Source: Patescibacteria group bacterium (GTDB lineage Bacteria; Patescibacteriota; Doudnabacteria; UBA920; 2-01-FULL-50-11). From it: a DNA stretch of 13,113 nucleotides. Positions 1-6,012 of this stretch are shown here, in pieces (position 1 is the first letter of the stretch; each line of letters opens with the position of its first letter). Under the pieces are notes generated by a model. The model made no database searches, was not told the origin of the DNA, and saw only the letters and a list, made by a program, of their open reading frames with translations. Position numbers and translations under genes: made by a program. The stretch spans positions 1-13,113 of the forward strand of contig JAMDAJ010000029.1 in NCBI GenBank assembly GCA_023485925.1, written 5' to 3'.

Positions 1-80
1 GCATTCTGTCATTTTCTTCCATGGTGCCGTCTCAGGTTGTGGACAAGGTCCGCGGTTGGTTCAAATCAATAATGCCGTAA
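1..80 (+). CDS. ftsA: C-terminal tail of probable cell-division protein FtsA (partial)
   Basis: The frame starting at base 3 is open from the window edge to a TAA at 78-80 and ends in the residues VVDKVRGWFKSIMP. A short basic amphipathic helix with W and F at the extreme C-terminus is what FtsA uses to bind the inner membrane and tether FtsZ filaments. ftsA directly upstream of ftsZ is the usual order in bacteria. Only about 25 residues are visible, so the call rests on the tail and on position. It could be another membrane-tethered division protein. Confidence is moderate. Confidence 0.55.
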   Translation, partial: ILSFSSMVPSQVVDKVRGWFKSIMP

Positions 81-90
81 AGGGAAGCAT

Positions 91-118
91 TTGACCTTTG
101 ACAGTTGACATTTGATCA
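91..118. repeat. Four tandem heptamers, TTGACAN type
   Basis: Four consecutive 7-bp units are seen: TTGACCT, TTGACAG, TTGACAT and TTGATCA. This is a short tandem repeat just after the ftsA stop. Two of the units contain a perfect TTGACA, the sigma70 -35 hexamer, but no good -10 hexamer lies at 16-18 bp from either, so a promoter is not claimed. Confidence 0.7.
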
Positions 119-131
119 CTAGAGTTTCAGA

Positions 132-154
132 TGTTAATTGCCGACTGTTAATTG
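132..154. repeat. Direct repeat TGTTAATTG, 14-bp period
   Basis: TGTTAATTG occurs at 132-140 and again at 146-154, separated by CCGAC. The period of 14 is twice the 7-bp period of the repeat just upstream. No function can be assigned. Confidence 0.6.
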
Positions 155-254
155 TTCCATTATGCCAGGTAGTGAAACTTCGATAATTGTCTTCTTGTAT
201 CTCACACAAGACGACCTCTCGTTCACCACCGGCTAAATTAACTATTTATAGACA

Positions 255-263
255 TGATATAAT
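255..263 (+). promoter_or_regulatory. Extended -10 promoter for ftsZ
   Basis: TGaTATAAT is a perfect extended -10 element, with TG at 255-256 and TATAAT at 258-263. No convincing -35 hexamer is present 16-18 bp upstream, as is common for extended -10 promoters. Initiation is expected near 270, giving a leader of about 35 nt with no Shine-Dalgarno sequence before the ATG at 305. The -10 lies inside the left half of a perfect palindrome (256-286), which could act as an operator. Confidence 0.6.
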
Positions 264-286
264 TTTGAGACAATCAAAATTATATC
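256..286. repeat. Perfect 13-bp inverted repeat over the ftsZ -10
   Basis: GATATAATTTTGA at 256-268 is repeated exactly as its reverse complement at 274-286, with a 5-nt spacer. It covers the -10 and the predicted start site, so it could be a protein-binding operator or, in read-through RNA, a hairpin. Its right half (278-286) is also part of the longer inverted repeat that ends at 306, so the two pairings exclude one another. Confidence 0.8.
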
Positions 287-304
287 GAAGTTCTACTACC
301 TGGC

Positions 305-1447
305 ATGCGTATTACTCCAAAAATTGAGACTTTTGCCCGCATTCGGGTCATTGGTGTAGGCGGTTCCGGTCATAACGCCATCCACCGGATGATGGATGTG
401 GGGATCGATAAGGTCGAATTCATCGCTATCAATACTGATGCCCAGGCACTGACCCATTCCCGAGCCGATCGCAAGGTACACATCGGGCGCAAGACCACGG
501 GAGGGTTGGGCGCCGGCATGAACCCGGAGATCGGGCACGCTTCCGCCGAAGAGAACCGCGACGAGATCGAAGAGGTTTTAAAGCATTCCGACATGGTGTT
601 TATCACCTGCGGTTTAGGCGGTGGCACCGGCACCGGCGCGGCGCCGGTGGTTTCCGAGGTTGCCAAGAAACTCGGCATCCTCACGGTGGGCGTGGTGACC
701 AAACCTTTTTCGTTCGAGGGCGCCAAGCGCCGGGAGATCGCCGAGCGTGGGTTCGAGGAGCTAAAGCAGCAGGTTGACACCATCATCACCATTCCTAACG
801 ATCGGGTTTTGCAGATCATCGATAAAAAGACGCCGCTCCTGCAGGCGTTTCGCACGGTGGACGATGTACTCCGGCAGGCGGTTTCGGGTATTGCGGAGCT
901 AGTGACCGTTCCCGGACTGATCAATGTTGATTTTGCCGACGTGCGGGCGATAATGCAGAATGCCGGTTCGGCTTTAATGGGCATTGGCCGCGGCAGCGGG
1001 GAGAACCGCGCCGTGGACGCGGCTCGCGCCGCCATCGGTTCGCCGCTACTTGAGATGTCCATCGACGGCGCCAAGGGCCTGCTGTTCAATATTACCGGCG
1101 GAAAGACCCTGACCATGCACGAGGTGGATGAAGCGGCCCGGTTCATCACTAAAGCCGTGGATCCGGACGCGAAAATAATTTTTGGCGCGGTCATTGATGA
1201 GAATCTGGATGATGAGATAAAGATAATCGTCGTCGCCACCGGTTTTGAAGAGGGCGGCCGGAAGCGCGCGGTGGATTCCGTGGTCAATTCGACGCCGAGT
1301 TTCCTTGATGAGGAAGAGCCCGAACCGGAACCGCAGCCAAAGATCCGCCGGCCGATGTTTTCGACCAAGGCCCTGGAAGACCAGGCGCCTAAAGAGGAGC
1401 AGGACGAGCTGGACATTCCCGCTTTTATCCGGAAAAAGATGAAGTGA
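305..1447 (+). CDS. ftsZ: Cell division protein FtsZ
   Basis: FtsZ is the tubulin-like GTPase that polymerises at mid-cell into the Z-ring and recruits the divisome. The 380-residue protein has the usual length. Visible are the nucleotide-binding start IRVIGVGGSGHN (about 13-24), the signature GGGTGTG at 105-111, and the T7-loop NVDFADVR from N207, which supplies the catalytic aspartates D209 and D212. A variable acidic Pro/Glu-rich linker (about 333-365) precedes the conserved C-terminal peptide LDIPAFIRKK, which binds FtsA and other partners. The ATG at 305 leaves about 12 residues before the first strand, as in well-known FtsZ proteins. It has no Shine-Dalgarno and sits inside an inverted repeat. 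Stop is TGA. Identity is essentially certain. Confidence 0.98.
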   Translation: MRITPKIETFARIRVIGVGGSGHNAIHRMMDVGIDKVEFIAINTDAQALTHSRADRKVHIGRKTTGGLGAGMNPEIGHASAEENRDEIEEVLKHSDMVFITCGLGGGTGTGAAPVVSEVAKKLGILTVGVVTKPFSFEGAKRREIAERGFEELKQQVDTIITIPNDRVLQIIDKKTPLLQAFRTVDDVLRQAVSGIAELVTVPGLINVDFADVRAIMQNAGSALMGIGRGSGENRAVDAARAAIGSPLLEMSIDGAKGLLFNITGGKTLTMHEVDEAARFITKAVDPDAKIIFGAVIDENLDDEIKIIVVATGFEEGGRKRAVDSVVNSTPSFLDEEEPEPEPQPKIRRPMFSTKALEDQAPKEEQDELDIPAFIRKKMK

Positions 1448-1510
1448 CCGAGCGAGAGCGAAGGTCATCTCGAGGCACTGGCCGAGGGATCTCGCGCTAC
1501 GAGCCATCGT
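1448..1510. repeat. Possible dispersed GAGCGAG / GAGGGATCTCGC repeat
   Basis: The stretch after the ftsZ stop carries CCGAGCGAGAGCGAAGG and, further on, CCGAGGGATCTCGCG. These motifs resemble intergenic dispersed repeats common in Patescibacteria and other bacterial genomes. Only one copy is present here, so the call depends on general resemblance and would need the rest of the genome. No gene is seen in 1448-1660. Confidence 0.35.
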
Positions 1511-1573
1511 TCCGCGCAGCTCTGAGGTTTTGACCGAAAGTATGACTGCTTGACAACCAAAAATCCCAAAAGG

Positions 1574-1600
1574 CGGCTCCGTATTCAGCGGGGTCGTTTT
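1574..1600 (+). terminator. Intrinsic terminator after ftsZ
   Basis: An 8-bp stem, 1574-1581 with 1589-1596 (including two G-U pairs), has a 7-nt loop and is followed by TTTTC. It lies 127 bp after the ftsZ stop and just before the nrdR promoter, a sensible place to separate the two transcription units. The short T tract and wobble pairs make it modest in strength. Confidence 0.5.
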
Positions 1601-1663
1601 CATTGTGGATAATCTTGAGGGGGATCGGCCTAAAATCCCTAAAATTGGCGAAAATTGTTAAAC

Positions 1664-1692
1664 TTGACAGTCTCTAGATGTAGTATTAACCT
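1664..1692 (+). promoter_or_regulatory. Promoter of nrdR-nrdJ
   Basis: A perfect -35 TTGACA (1664-1669) is followed at exactly 17 bp by TAACCT (1687-1692), a weak -10 that keeps the key T, A and final T. Initiation is expected near 1699. The weak NrdR box fills the spacer and the strong one lies just after the predicted start, which fits a repressed promoter. Confidence 0.5.
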
Positions 1693-1719
1693 AATAGGTG
1701 GGAACACAATATCTAGTGT
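1671..1719. promoter_or_regulatory. NrdR boxes (one strong, one weak)
   Basis: ACACAATATCTAGTGT at 1704-1719 agrees at 15 of 16 positions with the NrdR operator consensus acaCwAtATaTwGtgt as recalled. A degenerate second copy at 1671-1686 agrees at about 11 of 16 and keeps the C-T-A...T-A-G core. The two are 33 bp apart, close to the three-helical-turn spacing (about 31-32 bp) typical of paired NrdR boxes. They flank the -10, so NrdR bound here should repress its own operon when dATP is plentiful. The strong box is convincing; the weak one is tentative. Confidence 0.75.
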
Positions 1720-1977
1720 TTGAGCTCGCAGGAGCCGTTCTTTAACTCCTGAAATAAAAATAAAACCAAAATCACTTTCCAGGATAACCGGAGTCGTGGT
1801 AGGATGAATGGCGGGAGGGAAAAGCGGTTTAGTTGTGGCTTATCTGCCTAGCCGCTTATTTGTTTGACGCTCAAAAAGGGCATCTGACCTTATTTTGTGC
1901 CCTCTACCGGTGACATTCCATCGTCAATTTTTTTCGCCGAAGGCGGACCCGCCTCCGGCGGGAACTTCTGCTAAAAT
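1720..1977 (+). promoter_or_regulatory. Long structured 5' leader of nrdR-nrdJ
   Basis: About 260 nt separate the operators from the nrdR start and hold no recognisable gene. Local hairpins are CAGGAG/CTCCTG (1729-1734 with 1746-1751), AAGCGG/CCGCTT extended by TAG/CTA (1822-1832 with 1848-1857), and GGGCA/TGCCC (1878-1882 with 1898-1902), followed by the dispersed GGCGG palindrome at 1935-1961. The second hairpin is followed by ATTTGTTTG, weakly attenuator-like. CCAGGATAACCGG at about 1778-1790 faintly recalls a B12 box but has an extra base, lacks the terminal CC, and lacks the rest of the cobalamin aptamer. Confidence 0.35.
1935..1962. repeat. Dispersed GGCGGA/CCGCC palindrome, copy 1
   Basis: Two small hairpins in series: CGCC-gaa-GGCG (1935-1945) and CCGCC-tcc-GGCGG (1949-1961). 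Together they form a near-palindrome centred on GGCGGACCCGCC. A near-identical unit lies at 5975-6002, so this is a repeated element in the window. It sits 16 bp before the nrdR ATG, where a ribosome-binding site would normally be. Confidence 0.75.
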
Positions 1978-2424
1978 ATGCAATGTCCAAAGTGTCTGTA
2001 TTCCGATACCAAGGTCCTTGATTCCCGGGTGGTCACTGAGGGCTATGCCATCAGGCGCCGTCGGGAATGCGGGAAGTGTAAATTCCGGTTCTCCACCTTG
2101 GAACAAATGGAGATTTTAGACCTGGTGGTCGTCAAAAGGAACGGCCAGCGCGAGCCTTATACCAAAGACAAGCTGGTCATAGGCCTTAAGCTGGCTTTGG
2201 AAAAGCGGCCTATCACCGGGGACGTTTTCAAAAAACTCATCGCCGCTATCGAGCAGGCCGTCGGGAACGCTGCCACAAACGACGAGATCACTTCTACGGC
2301 CATCGGGGAGATCGTGATGAAGGAACTGAAGAAGGTGGACCAAGTGGGGTATATCCGTTTTGCCTCGGTCTACCGTCAGTTCAAGGACGTAGCGGAATTC
2401 AAACGGGAATTAAAAAAATTATAA
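1978..2424 (+). CDS. nrdR: Transcriptional repressor NrdR
   Basis: NrdR senses the ATP/dATP balance and represses ribonucleotide reductase genes. The 148-residue length is typical. Seen are the N-terminal zinc ribbon (C3-x2-C6 and C31-x2-C34) with the family hallmark TKVLDSR after the first pair and the basic stretch RRRREC before the second, then an ATP-cone domain (about 47-135) containing VKRNGQREPYTKDKL. The start is fixed by homology because the zinc ribbon begins at residue 3. There is no good Shine-Dalgarno; the upstream purines belong to a dispersed repeat. It is followed after 50 bp by nrdJ, and operator-like boxes upstream indicate autoregulation and co-regulation of nrdJ. Confidence 0.97.
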   Translation: MQCPKCLYSDTKVLDSRVVTEGYAIRRRRECGKCKFRFSTLEQMEILDLVVVKRNGQREPYTKDKLVIGLKLALEKRPITGDVFKKLIAAIEQAVGNAATNDEITSTAIGEIVMKELKKVDQVGYIRFASVYRQFKDVAEFKRELKKL

Positions 2425-2474
2425 GCACACCCGCCTTCTTCCATCGTTAAGAGGGAGGGGTTAAAAACAAAGTC

Positions 2475-5060
2475 ATGAAAAAATCCACTCCGGAACAAAT
2501 TTACGCCCACAAACTGATCGACGGCGCTATGGCCGAGCAGGTGAACGCGTCCTTTACCGCTAACGCGCTGAAGATGATGCGCAAGCGGTATTTGCAATTG
2601 CGGCCGGACGGGGTACAGGAAACCCCGGCCGAGATGCTGCACCGCATCGCTCACGCTCTGGCGGAAGTGGATTACAATTATGGCGCCACGGCGGAGCAAG
2701 TCGAGGAGACCGAGCGAAAGTTTTTTGAGGTAATGAGCCGGCAAGAATACACGCCGGCCGGCCGAACCATCACCAACGCGGGCGCCCCGACGCCGGTGGT
2801 GGCCAACTGCATCGTTTTGCCCATCCATGACAGCATGGAGAGCATTTTTAAGACTTTAAAGGACGCGGCGCTATTACAGAAAGCGGGCAGCGGCTTGGGC
2901 TTTGCTTTTTCGCATCTGCGGCCGGCCGGCTCTTACGTTTTCAAGTCGCAGGGCATGGCCAGCGGGCCGGTGTCGTTTCTGCACGTTTATAACGAGGCGT
3001 TCGGCGTCATCAAACAGCAGGGTCGACACGGGGCCAATATGGCCATCCTCGACGTGGAGCACCCGGATATCCTGGATTTCATCCACTGTAAGGCGGTGGA
3101 AGGCAGCGTTCGCAATTTTAATATTTCCGTAGGCGTCACCGACCGATTCATGGAGCAGGTTACGAGCCGCCCCAACGAGCCGTGGGAGCCGGAATTTGAG
3201 GGCACGCGCATGCCGCTCCGGCGCATTACCCGTGATCGCTCCGGCGTCATTTTGAATATAGAGGAGATCCAAATGACGGCGCTGGAGCTTTTCAACGAGA
3301 TCGTCCACGGCGCCTGGCGCAACGGCGAACCGGGTGTGGTATTTTTGGACACGGTGAACCGCGACAACCCGATGGTGGCGGTGCAGAAGATCGATGCCTG
3401 CAATCCCTGCGGCGAGCAATTCTTGCCCTGGTACGATGTCTGCAATCTGTCTTCCGTCAATCTGGCGCGCATGGTCAAAGACGGGCGGGTGGATTACGAG
3501 CGACTGCGCTACGTGACGCGAGTGGCCACTCATCTTTCTGATAATGTCATCGACATTTACGATTACCCGGTGAAGGAAGTGCAGGATCAGGCCCGTGCTA
3601 ACCGCCGCATTGGTTTGGGCATCATGGGTTTTGCCGATATGCTTTATCAGTTAGGCGTCCGTTATGACTCTGACGCCGGCTACGAACTGGCCGAATCAGT
3701 AATGAGCGTGATTTCCGAGGAAGCACACCGCGTCTCGCAGGAATTTGCCGAGACCCGGGGGGTATTTCCATCCTGGGAGAAAAGCGTCTACGCCAAATCC
3801 GGCCTTCGGATGCGCAACACTATGCTCACCACGGTCGCCCCCACCGGCTCCATCTCTATGTTCTTGAACACTTCCTCCGGTGTTGAGCCGAATTTTGCCC
3901 TGTCTTATACCAAGCAGGACAAGGATGGCTGGAAATATTACTACACCAACCAGTATTTCGAAAAGGCGCTCAAAGATCGTGGATTATTTTCGGAGAGTCT
4001 CATGGACAAAATCATCGCCGAAGGGAGTTTGAAAGACATCGAAGGCCTGCCCGAGGATATCAAGGCCACCTTCGTCGTTTCGATGGACATTTCGGCGGAA
4101 AGTCACATCCGTATGCAGGCTGCTTTTCAAAAACATGTTGATAACGCCATTTCCAAGACCGTCAATTTTCCCTACGAAGCCACGGAAGAGGACGTGCGGC
4201 AAGGATACATTTTGGCTTGGAAGTCAGGGTGCAAGGGTTGCACGGTTTACCGCGACGGCAGTCGCCAAGTGCAGATTTTAAATCTCAACAAGAACGTCAA
4301 GGATAAATCCGAGGTGCCGCTGACCGCGCAGGTGAAGGGCGAGGAAGAACTTTCCAAAGAAGAAATCCCTCAGCCGGAAGTCGTGGAAGTAAAGATGCCG
4401 GAATTCCCAAAAGTCTTGCCTCAGAGCCCTGCACAGGATTCCGCCACCACTGATGCCTCCGGCTTTGGCATCATCACGCCACGCGACCGGCCCGGCACTT
4501 TGAACGGCCGTACCTATCAGGTGAAGACGGCTTACGGCAATCTTTACATCACGGTCAATGATCTGCCTGGTGATGGTCCCTTTGAAGTGTTTTCCCAGCT
4601 TGGCAAGGCCGGCGGGTTCTTTCACTCGCAGACCGAAGCCATTTGCCGGCTCATCTCTTTATCGCTTCGTTCCGGCGTGAAGGCCGAAGAGGTGGTCAAT
4701 CAGCTCAAAGGCATCCGTGGACCCGACCCGATGTGGAATAACGGCCGGCCGATGCTTTCCATTGCCGACGCCATTGCCCAGACCTTGGAGCAGCACATCA
4801 AAGAAAAAGCCGGCATCGCGGAATTACCGCTTGATAACAAACAGATCGAAGCGACCCGAGCCGAGACCATCCAGAATTTGGTCAACGATGAGGTGAAAGT
4901 GCAGATCGTGCCCGGTCCGGGAGCGGATACTCACCATGTTAGGCGCGATTCCATTGCTAACCTTGGCACTGCGCCGGCTTGCCCCGAATGCGGTGACATG
5001 ATGATGACGGCTGAAGGTTGTCTAAAATGCCTATCTTGTGGATTTAGTAAGTGCGGGTAG
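2475..5060 (+). CDS. nrdJ: Class II (adenosylcobalamin-dependent) ribonucleotide reductase
   Basis: NrdJ reduces ribonucleotides to deoxyribonucleotides with a thiyl radical made from adenosylcobalamin, without oxygen and without a small subunit. In this 861-residue protein the active-site pattern is complete: N310-x-C312-x-E314 in NPCGE (radical Cys), and the reducing pair C112 (in VANCIVLP) and C323 (in DVCNLSSVNL). The spacing of C312 and C323 matches the Thermotoga NrdJ as recalled. PTGSISMFLNTSSGVEPNF and GCKGCTVYRDGSR are family signatures. A TSCPD domain follows (about 663-773), then a C-terminal cysteine cluster (C836, C839, C849, C852, C855, C860) that regenerates the active site. 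AGGGAGGGG at 2452-2460 may be a distant ribosome-binding site, 14 bp before the ATG. Cobalamin must be supplied, which links it to the downstream operon. Confidence 0.97.
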   Translation: MKKSTPEQIYAHKLIDGAMAEQVNASFTANALKMMRKRYLQLRPDGVQETPAEMLHRIAHALAEVDYNYGATAEQVEETERKFFEVMSRQEYTPAGRTITNAGAPTPVVANCIVLPIHDSMESIFKTLKDAALLQKAGSGLGFAFSHLRPAGSYVFKSQGMASGPVSFLHVYNEAFGVIKQQGRHGANMAILDVEHPDILDFIHCKAVEGSVRNFNISVGVTDRFMEQVTSRPNEPWEPEFEGTRMPLRRITRDRSGVILNIEEIQMTALELFNEIVHGAWRNGEPGVVFLDTVNRDNPMVAVQKIDACNPCGEQFLPWYDVCNLSSVNLARMVKDGRVDYERLRYVTRVATHLSDNVIDIYDYPVKEVQDQARANRRIGLGIMGFADMLYQLGVRYDSDAGYELAESVMSVISEEAHRVSQEFAETRGVFPSWEKSVYAKSGLRMRNTMLTTVAPTGSISMFLNTSSGVEPNFALSYTKQDKDGWKYYYTNQYFEKALKDRGLFSESLMDKIIAEGSLKDIEGLPEDIKATFVVSMDISAESHIRMQAAFQKHVDNAISKTVNFPYEATEEDVRQGYILAWKSGCKGCTVYRDGSRQVQILNLNKNVKDKSEVPLTAQVKGEEELSKEEIPQPEVVEVKMPEFPKVLPQSPAQDSATTDASGFGIITPRDRPGTLNGRTYQVKTAYGNLYITVNDLPGDGPFEVFSQLGKAGGFFHSQTEAICRLISLSLRSGVKAEEVVNQLKGIRGPDPMWNNGRPMLSIADAIAQTLEQHIKEKAGIAELPLDNKQIEATRAETIQNLVNDEVKVQIVPGPGADTHHVRRDSIANLGTAPACPECGDMMMTAEGCLKCLSCGFSKCG

Positions 5061-5064
5061 AGTA

Positions 5065-5082
5065 CTCTTTGAAATCAAAGAG
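5065..5082 (+). other. Perfect 7-bp hairpin just after nrdJ
   Basis: CTCTTTG (5065-5071) pairs perfectly with CAAAGAG (5076-5082) around an AAAT loop, 5 bp after the nrdJ stop. No T tract follows, so it is more likely an mRNA-end stabiliser than a terminator by itself. Confidence 0.45.
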
Positions 5083-5118
5083 CGAAGTTAACTGATTACG
5101 GTAGAAAAAATTGAACAA

Positions 5119-5140
5119 AAAGGGGCCGTATGGTCCCTTT
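5119..5140. terminator. Weak terminator-like hairpin after nrdJ
   Basis: AAAGGGGCC (5119-5127) pairs with GGTCCCTTT (5132-5140), 9 bp with one G-U, around a GTAT loop. A-rich sequence lies on the 5' side and TTTAAAA on the 3' side. The T run is only three bases, so this is a weak or bidirectional terminator candidate for the nrdR-nrdJ unit. Confidence 0.4.
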
Positions 5141-5174
5141 AAAATCCGCCATTTAAGAATAGTATTTAAAAAGC

Positions 5175-5223
5175 CGGGGTTTTTTGGGAAAGTGATCTAA
5201 TTTTGGATCACTTTTCTACCCCG
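5175..5223 (+). other. Two-tier hairpin between nrdJ and cobO
   Basis: The outer stem CGGGGT/ACCCCG (5175-5180 with 5218-5223) encloses a perfect 9-bp inner stem AAAGTGATC/GATCACTTT (5189-5197 with 5206-5214). Nested perfect stems in a gene-free stretch suggest a selected RNA structure or a palindromic element. No promoter could be identified in 5061-5398, so it is unclear whether it belongs to the nrdJ 3' end or the cobO leader. Confidence 0.5.
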
Positions 5224-5251
5224 ACCTTTCTCTAACCTGAATTGTAAGCGC

Positions 5252-5281
5252 ACAAGGAATTTCCGCAAGGAATTTTCTTGT
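5252..5281 (+). other. Long hairpin with GCAA tetraloop upstream of cobO
   Basis: CAAGGAATTTCC (5253-5264) pairs with GGAATTTTCTTG (5269-5280) with one G-U and one T-T mismatch, closed by the GNRA-type loop GCAA (5265-5268). A52/T81 of the same block adds one outer pair. GNRA loops are typical of stable functional RNAs, but the same bases also make a direct repeat (AAGGAATTT twice), so a repeat origin is possible. Confidence 0.45.
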
Positions 5282-5297
5282 TGATATCTCTATTTTC

Positions 5298-5363
5298 TGT
5301 CATTGCGAGGGCGAAGCCCGCGGCAATCCCGTCTGGATTGCTTGGCTGACGCTCGGAATGACA
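5298..5363. repeat. Dispersed TGTCATTGCGAG palindromic repeat
   Basis: The ends TGTCATTGCGAG and CTCGGAATGACA are inverted with one mismatch, and an inner pair GGCAATCC/GGATTGC (5322-5329, 5335-5341) flanks a short loop. This resembles the CATTGCGAG...GCAATCC type of dispersed intergenic repeat found in many bacterial genomes. It lies in the cobO leader; reading it as protein would add a spurious N-terminal extension to CobO. Confidence 0.75.
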
Positions 5364-5398
5364 TCCAGTTTTGTTCCTCAGCGTTTCACAGCAGAGTT

Positions 5399-5953
5399 AT
5401 GAAGCATCAAGGGCTGGTTATTATTTACATCGGCAACGGCAAGGGTAAAACCACGGCGGCGGTGGGCTTGGCCGCCCGGGCCGCCGGCGCTGGCAAAAAA
5501 GTTCTTTTCGTCCAGTTCGTAAAGTCGGCTAAAGCCAAGGCGCCCGGCGAGTGGCCGCAGTCTTCGGAGATCGCGGCTTTGAAGCAGTTATCCCGCGTGA
5601 AGGTCAAAATTTTTGGTAAAGGTTTTGTCGGCATTTTAGGCGACAACAAACTGCACCGCTCACACGTATCGGCGGCTGAGCGGGGCTTAGAATGGATCCA
5701 GGCCGAGATTCAGAAAAATAAATATCAAACTGTCATCGCCGACGAAATCGTCTCGGCCATTGAATTGAAGCTTTTAACCGTGGATCAAGTCAGGGCTTTA
5801 TTCCGGCTGCGCGATAGTTTCGAGGTGCTTGTCATGACCGGTCACAAGAAATATAATAAATTGATCTCCTCGGCCGATCTAGTCACGGAAATGAAAATGG
5901 TGAAGCATCCTTACTATAAAGGGTTAATCGCTCAACGGGGGGTAGACTATTGA
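5399..5953 (+). CDS. cobO: Corrinoid adenosyltransferase, CobO/BtuR type
   Basis: This enzyme transfers the adenosyl group of ATP to cob(I)alamin or related corrinoids, giving the coenzyme form NrdJ needs. The 184-residue protein begins at GLVIIYIGNGKGKTTAA, with the Walker A loop at 12-19 (GNGKGKTT), and ends with the family's motif run MTGH...LISSADLVTEM...KHPYYKGLIAQRG. ATG 5399 is chosen because the open frame further upstream only translates the dispersed repeat at 5298-5363. The ribosome-binding site is weak (AGCAGAG). Its TGA overlaps an ATG of the next gene by one base, so translation may be coupled. With nrdJ upstream and a transcobalamin-like lipoprotein downstream, a salvage role is likely. 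Confidence 0.94.
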   Translation: MKHQGLVIIYIGNGKGKTTAAVGLAARAAGAGKKVLFVQFVKSAKAKAPGEWPQSSEIAALKQLSRVKVKIFGKGFVGILGDNKLHRSHVSAAERGLEWIQAEIQKNKYQTVIADEIVSAIELKLLTVDQVRALFRLRDSFEVLVMTGHKKYNKLISSADLVTEMKMVKHPYYKGLIAQRGVDY

Positions 5954-5974
5954 TGACTAAAATTTTAAATCTCT

Positions 5975-6002
5975 CCGCCCAAGGCGGATCCGCCTCTGGC
6001 GG
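5975..6002. repeat. Dispersed GGCGGA/CCGCC palindrome, copy 2
   Basis: CCGCC-caa-GGCGG (5975-5987) is followed by CCGCC-tct-GGCGG (5990-6002). It differs from the copy at 1935-1962 at only a few bases. It lies between the ATG overlapping the cobO stop (5953) and the likely lipoprotein start (6013), and is open in that frame. Confidence 0.8.
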
Positions 6003-6012
6003 AAAAATTTCT

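Larger units (their letters stand above)
162..306. repeat. Long imperfect inverted repeat ending in the ftsZ start codon
   Basis: The left arm (162-188) and right arm (278-306) are reverse complements. They share ATGCCAGGTAGT (12 of 12), then two mismatched bases, then AACTTCGAT (9 of 9), then AATT after a 2-nt bulge. The outer end of the right arm contains the ftsZ ATG at 305. In a transcript entering from upstream the arms would pair and bury the ftsZ initiation region. No target-site duplication is visible outside the arms, so a mobile-element origin is not supported. Confidence 0.75.

Noticed and set aside
98..140. A sigma70 promoter using TTGACA at 98-103 or 105-110.
   Set aside because: No acceptable -10 hexamer occurs 16-18 bp downstream; the TTGACA copies are explained by the heptamer repeat.
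162..236. A 24-codon open frame starting at ATG 162 within the ftsA-ftsZ spacer.
   Set aside because: No ribosome-binding site and no recognisable product; its start is simply the mirror of the ftsZ ATG in the inverted repeat. Likely chance.
162..306. A MITE with 27-bp terminal inverted repeats.
   Set aside because: No target-site duplication flanks the arms, and only one copy is visible. Kept as an inverted repeat without a mobile-element claim.
370..1416. A 348-codon minus-strand open frame opposite ftsZ.
   Set aside because: It is Ser/Pro-rich with no motifs and lies entirely opposite a confidently identified FtsZ; a shadow of its codon bias.
1775..1825. Cobalamin riboswitch: CCAGGATAACCGG resembles a B12 box, and AGGGAAAAG recalls the GGGAA core.
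   Set aside because: The B12-box match has an extra base and lacks the terminal CC, the elements are in the wrong order, and no GCCACTG...GGGAAGGC core precedes it. Too weak to call.
5303..5398. A longer CobO with 32 extra N-terminal residues from a TTG start.
   Set aside because: The extension translates the dispersed palindromic repeat and has no homology to the family; ATG 5399 starts right before the conserved GLVIIY strand.
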